DNA of 64,000 bases, from NCBI RefSeq assembly GCF_011067135.1, contig NZ_JAAMOW010000004.1, positions 186,001 through 250,000 on the forward strand. Direction: 5' to 3'. The position numbers were made by a program, and so were the translations under genes. The stretch comes from Solimonas terrae. Its GTDB lineage: Bacteria > Pseudomonadota > Gammaproteobacteria > Nevskiales > Nevskiaceae. The notes under the pieces were generated by a model. That model made no database searches, was not told the DNA's origin, and saw nothing but the letters and a program-made list of their open reading frames with translations. Positions 61,449-64,000 of this stretch are shown piece by piece. Numbering within the stretch: the first letter of the stretch is position 1; each line of letters opens with the position of its first letter.

Positions 61449-62732
61449 TCAGCCCACGCTCTCAATCAACGCCACGCTCCCCTGCCCACCATCGGCACAG
61501 ATGCTGACAATCGCGCGCGTGCCGGCGGGCATCGCGGCGAGTTCCTTCACGGACTGGCTGAGGATGCGGGCGCCGGTGGCGCCGAAGGGATGGCCGATGG
61601 CGACGCTGCCGCCGTTGGGGTTGACGCGCTCGCGCGGGAAGGCGCCGAACTCGAAGTTCACGCCGGCGCGATCGCGCAGGAACGCCTTGTCTTCGAGCGC
61701 CTTGATGTGGAACAGCAGCTGCGCGGAGAACGCCTCGTGGATTTCCCAGAGCGCGATGTCTTCGTACTTCAGGCCGTGGCGCGCGAGCAGGCGCGGGATC
61801 GCGAACGCGGGCGCCATCAGCAGGCCTTCGTGGCGGAAGTCGATCGAGGCGATTTCCCAGTCGACGAGCTTCACGCGCGGCGTGTTCGCCGACAGCCTGG
61901 CGAGGCCGGCTTGCGTGCCGACCCAGATCGCGGCGGCGCCGTCGGTCAGCGGCGATGAGTTGCCGGCGGACAGCGTGCCCTGGCCGCTCTTGCGGTCGAA
62001 GGCCGGCGGCAGCTTGCCGAGTTTTTCGAGCGAGGTGTCCTTGCGCGGAATGCCGTCGCGCTTGACGTCGCCGACCGGCACGACCAGATCGTCGAAGAAG
62101 CCGCGTTCCCAGGCCGCCACCGAATTCTGGTGGCTGGCGAGGGCCGAGGCGTCCTGCGCGTCGCGCGGGATCTGCCATTCCTTGGCGGTGATCTCGGTGT
62201 GCTCGCCCATCGACAGGCCGGTCGTGCGGTTGGTGACGGCCGGGATGTAGAGCTTCACATCGCCGAGCTTGAGATCGCGGATCGCCGCGAACTTGTCGCC
62301 GACCGACTTCGCCTTCTGGAACTTGCGCAGCCAGTCGCTGAGCGTCTGCGTCAGGCCGACCTGCACGCGGCTCATGCTTTCGACGCCGCCGACGAGCGCG
62401 AGCTGCCGGCTCGAATCGTTGAGCATGCCGGCCGCCTCGAACGCGCCGATCATGCTCGTCGAGCAGGCCATGATCGTCGAGAACGCGGTGATCGTCGGCG
62501 GCGCGCCGGCCTCCATCAGGATCTCGCGGGCGATGTTGCTCCAGGTCAGGTTCGGCACGACGCTGCCCCAGACCGCGAAGTCCGGCGTCGCGCCCTTGGC
62601 GAGCATGGCCTGCACGACCGGCACGGACAGCGCGATCGCATCGTGCTGCGCCAGTGCGCCGTCGACCTTGGTGAACGGCGTACGCACGCCGCAGGCCAGC
62701 CAGATTTCGGGATGCGCAGCGGTCGTGACCAT
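61449..62732 (-). CDS. Acetyl-CoA C-acyltransferase (thiolase, FadI-like)
   Basis: A 427-residue thiolase of fatty-acid beta-oxidation or acetoacetyl-CoA metabolism. The nucleophile is C90 (TIMACSTSM), the His motif is WEIHEAFS, NPNGGSVAIGHPFGATGAR is the catalytic His loop of the FadI-type branch, and the second Cys lies in SICADGGQG. Length fits FadI. No hydratase/dehydrogenase gene lies beside it. The 136 bp between it and the vsr remnant show no gene. Confidence 0.94.
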   Translation of the reverse strand: MVTTAAHPEIWLACGVRTPFTKVDGALAQHDAIALSVPVVQAMLAKGATPDFAVWGSVVPNLTWSNIAREILMEAGAPPTITAFSTIMACSTSMIGAFEAAGMLNDSSRQLALVGGVESMSRVQVGLTQTLSDWLRKFQKAKSVGDKFAAIRDLKLGDVKLYIPAVTNRTTGLSMGEHTEITAKEWQIPRDAQDASALASHQNSVAAWERGFFDDLVVPVGDVKRDGIPRKDTSLEKLGKLPPAFDRKSGQGTLSAGNSSPLTDGAAAIWVGTQAGLARLSANTPRVKLVDWEIASIDFRHEGLLMAPAFAIPRLLARHGLKYEDIALWEIHEAFSAQLLFHIKALEDKAFLRDRAGVNFEFGAFPRERVNPNGGSVAIGHPFGATGARILSQSVKELAAMPAGTRAIVSICADGGQGSVALIESVG

Positions 62733-62909
62733 GCGAGTACTCCGTCAGCGTAAGGGTGTCCGGATTCTAGACCTGTGCGCCCGGGCATCGGGGACACGCC
62801 GGCGATCGGCGCGCACGGCAGCGGCGGTGCCCTGTCTTTTCGCGCCGGGACATGGTGCATGTTGTCGCAGCTCCGATACAGTGCTTCGCCTATCAGGAGG
62901 AGACCGGGC

Positions 62910-63425
62910 ATGACCGCGCTGTTCTCTGTTCGACAGATCGTCCCTTGCGTCCTTGGGCTGTCCATGCTGGCCGCGGCGCCCGCGCACGCCGCGCCGCCGC
63001 CGCTCGACGCCGCCGCCTTGCACGTTTGCGCCAGCCAGGTCGGCCAGTTGCGCAGCGAGGCGGCGCGGCTGCTTGCGAATGGCGCGCGGCTCGATGCACG
63101 TCGCAGCGCGCTCGATCAGCGCTCGGCGGCCTTGCAGGCGGAGGCGGCAGGGCTGGATCGCAGCGACCTGCGAGCGACGCTCGATCTGCAACAGCGGCGC
63201 CAGCAGCACAACGATGAGCTGCAGGCATTCAATGCCGACATCGCCCGGCATCGGCAGGCGATCGATGCGATCAATCGGGTGAAGCAGACCTACGCGCGGG
63301 ATTGCGCCGACCGCGCGTATCGCCGTGCGGACTTCCGGCGTCTGCCGGCCGAAGAGCAGGCCGCAATGCGCGCCGGCCTCGATGACATCGAAGTGCCGTA
63401 CCTCGATCCGGCCGCGAATCCTTGA
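62910..63425 (+). CDS. Small exported coiled-coil hypothetical protein
   Basis: A 171-residue protein. A signal peptide ends at PAHA (about residue 27). Residues 35-125 are charged and Ala/Arg/Gln-rich and probably form a coiled coil; three cysteines lie in the mature part. AGGAGGAG precedes the ATG by about 7 bases. I do not recognise a family. It is convergent with the sigma-factor gene 7 bp away. Confidence 0.75.
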   Translation: MTALFSVRQIVPCVLGLSMLAAAPAHAAPPPLDAAALHVCASQVGQLRSEAARLLANGARLDARRSALDQRSAALQAEAAGLDRSDLRATLDLQQRRQQHNDELQAFNADIARHRQAIDAINRVKQTYARDCADRAYRRADFRRLPAEEQAAMRAGLDDIEVPYLDPAANP

Positions 63426-63432
63426 GCTGCCT

Positions 63433-64000
63433 TCAGTGCCGTGCGCAGTCGGCGGCGCGCTGCCGCAACATGGCCTGCTCGCGTGCATTCTGCGTCAGGC
63501 TCGCGGCCCGCTCGAACTCGGTCCGCGCGTCTTCGTAGCGGCCCAGTCTGGCGAGCAGATCGGCGCGCACGCTGGGCAGCAGATGGTAGTGGCGCAGTGA
63601 TGCTTCGCTGCGCAGCGCGTCGACGATGAGCAGCCCCGCGGCCGGACCTTCGGCCATGGCCACCGCGACCGCGCGATTGAGTTCGATGACCGGCGACGGC
63701 GTGCGTTCGGCCAGCGTGGCGTACAGCGCCGCGATCTGCGCCCAATCCGTGTCCGCGGCGCTGCGCGCACGGGCATGGCAGGCGGCGATTGCAGCCTGCA
63801 GTGCGTACGGGCCAAGCGCGCCGTCGAGGGCGACGGCCCGCGTCAGCGCCGCAAGTCCGCGCCCGATCGCGCGCCGATCCCAGCGCGCGCGGTTCTGGTC
63901 CAGCAGCAGCACCGGCACGCCGTCGGCGTCGACACGGGCCGCCGCGCGCGACGCCTGGATTTCCATGAGCGCGACAAGGCCGTGGACTTCGGCTTCGTTC
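63433..64000 (-). CDS. ECF42-type RNA polymerase sigma factor, C-terminal part (runs off the window)
   Basis: Only the C-terminal part of the gene is visible; the frame is open to the right edge (reads NEAEVHGLVALM before an internal ATG at 63966). The segments LLDQNRARWDRRAI, GPYALQAAIAACHA, TDWAQIAALYATL and VIELNRAVAVAMAEGPAAGL are hallmarks of the TPR-like C-terminal extension (DUF6596) of ECF42 sigma factors, which are usually encoded with YCII/DGPF proteins. The sigma2 and sigma4 domains lie outside the window. Confidence 0.9.
   Translation of the reverse strand, partial: NEAEVHGLVALMEIQASRAAARVDADGVPVLLLDQNRARWDRRAIGRGLAALTRAVALDGALGPYALQAAIAACHARARSAADTDWAQIAALYATLAERTPSPVIELNRAVAVAMAEGPAAGLLIVDALRSEASLRHYHLLPSVRADLLARLGRYEDARTEFERAASLTQNAREQAMLRQRAADCARH

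Overview
The window reads as a GC-rich chromosome segment of a gammaproteobacterium. Gene order supports this: argH divergent from algZ-algR-hemC-hemD-hemX-hemY, and comM/ubiK divergent from glnK-amtB, are both Pseudomonas/Xanthomonadales-type arrangements. A WS/DGAT wax-ester synthase, DUF1329, a FadI-type thiolase and a rubredoxin suggest a lipid- or hydrocarbon-using lineage such as Nevskiales (Solimonas/Nevskia-like). The taxonomic guess is inference only.

Layout. 0.1-4.1 kb: TetR regulator, rubredoxin, DUF2505, DUF1329 and SDR genes. 4.1-9 kb: PAS-GGDEF cyclase, tRNA-Arg(CCG), subclass B3 metallo-beta-lactamase-like gene, DUF1993, a strong candidate small RNA gene and a NhaP2-type antiporter. 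9.1-16.5 kb: cytochrome c5-like protein and a nitrogen-control block. The block holds a TorF porin and glnK-amtB, each behind a sigma-54-type promoter, then a second glnB and a second amt; comM and ubiK lie between. 16.5-20.5 kb: DUF4124, speE and speA (polyamines), SRPBCC protein. 20.7-29.1 kb: argH, algZR, hemCDXY and an A/T-richer hypothetical gene. 29.1-39.5 kb: ferredoxin-reductase and SDR genes with overlapping start codons, mscL, patatin, DUF456, mltD, prolyl aminopeptidase, emrB-emrA-marR. 39.5-45 kb: Lrp regulator divergent from a phenylalanine/tyrosine catabolic operon (phhA-hppD-hmgA-fahA-maiA). 45-53.5 kb: lipoprotein hydrolase, thioesterase, AhpD-like and WS/DGAT genes, arfB, mscS, a second patatin, darP, DUF1415.

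53.6-61.3 kb is accessory DNA. A complete IS630-family element with matching inverted repeats sits next to a defence-like cassette: a C5-cytosine methyltransferase with a long extra C-terminal domain, convergent with an operon of ParB-like protein, SNF2-type helicase and DUF3883 (NOV_C, nuclease-like) protein. Upstream of that operon lies a frameshifted vsr mismatch endonuclease remnant. I could not match the cassette to a named defence system and regard it as the best candidate for something poorly described. The window closes with a thiolase, a small exported coiled-coil protein and the 3' part of an ECF42-type sigma factor.

The most interesting non-coding item is at about 7.0-7.14 kb: a near-consensus sigma-70 promoter, two stable hairpins, an unpaired CUCCUCC linker and a strong intrinsic terminator, with no convincing reading frame.
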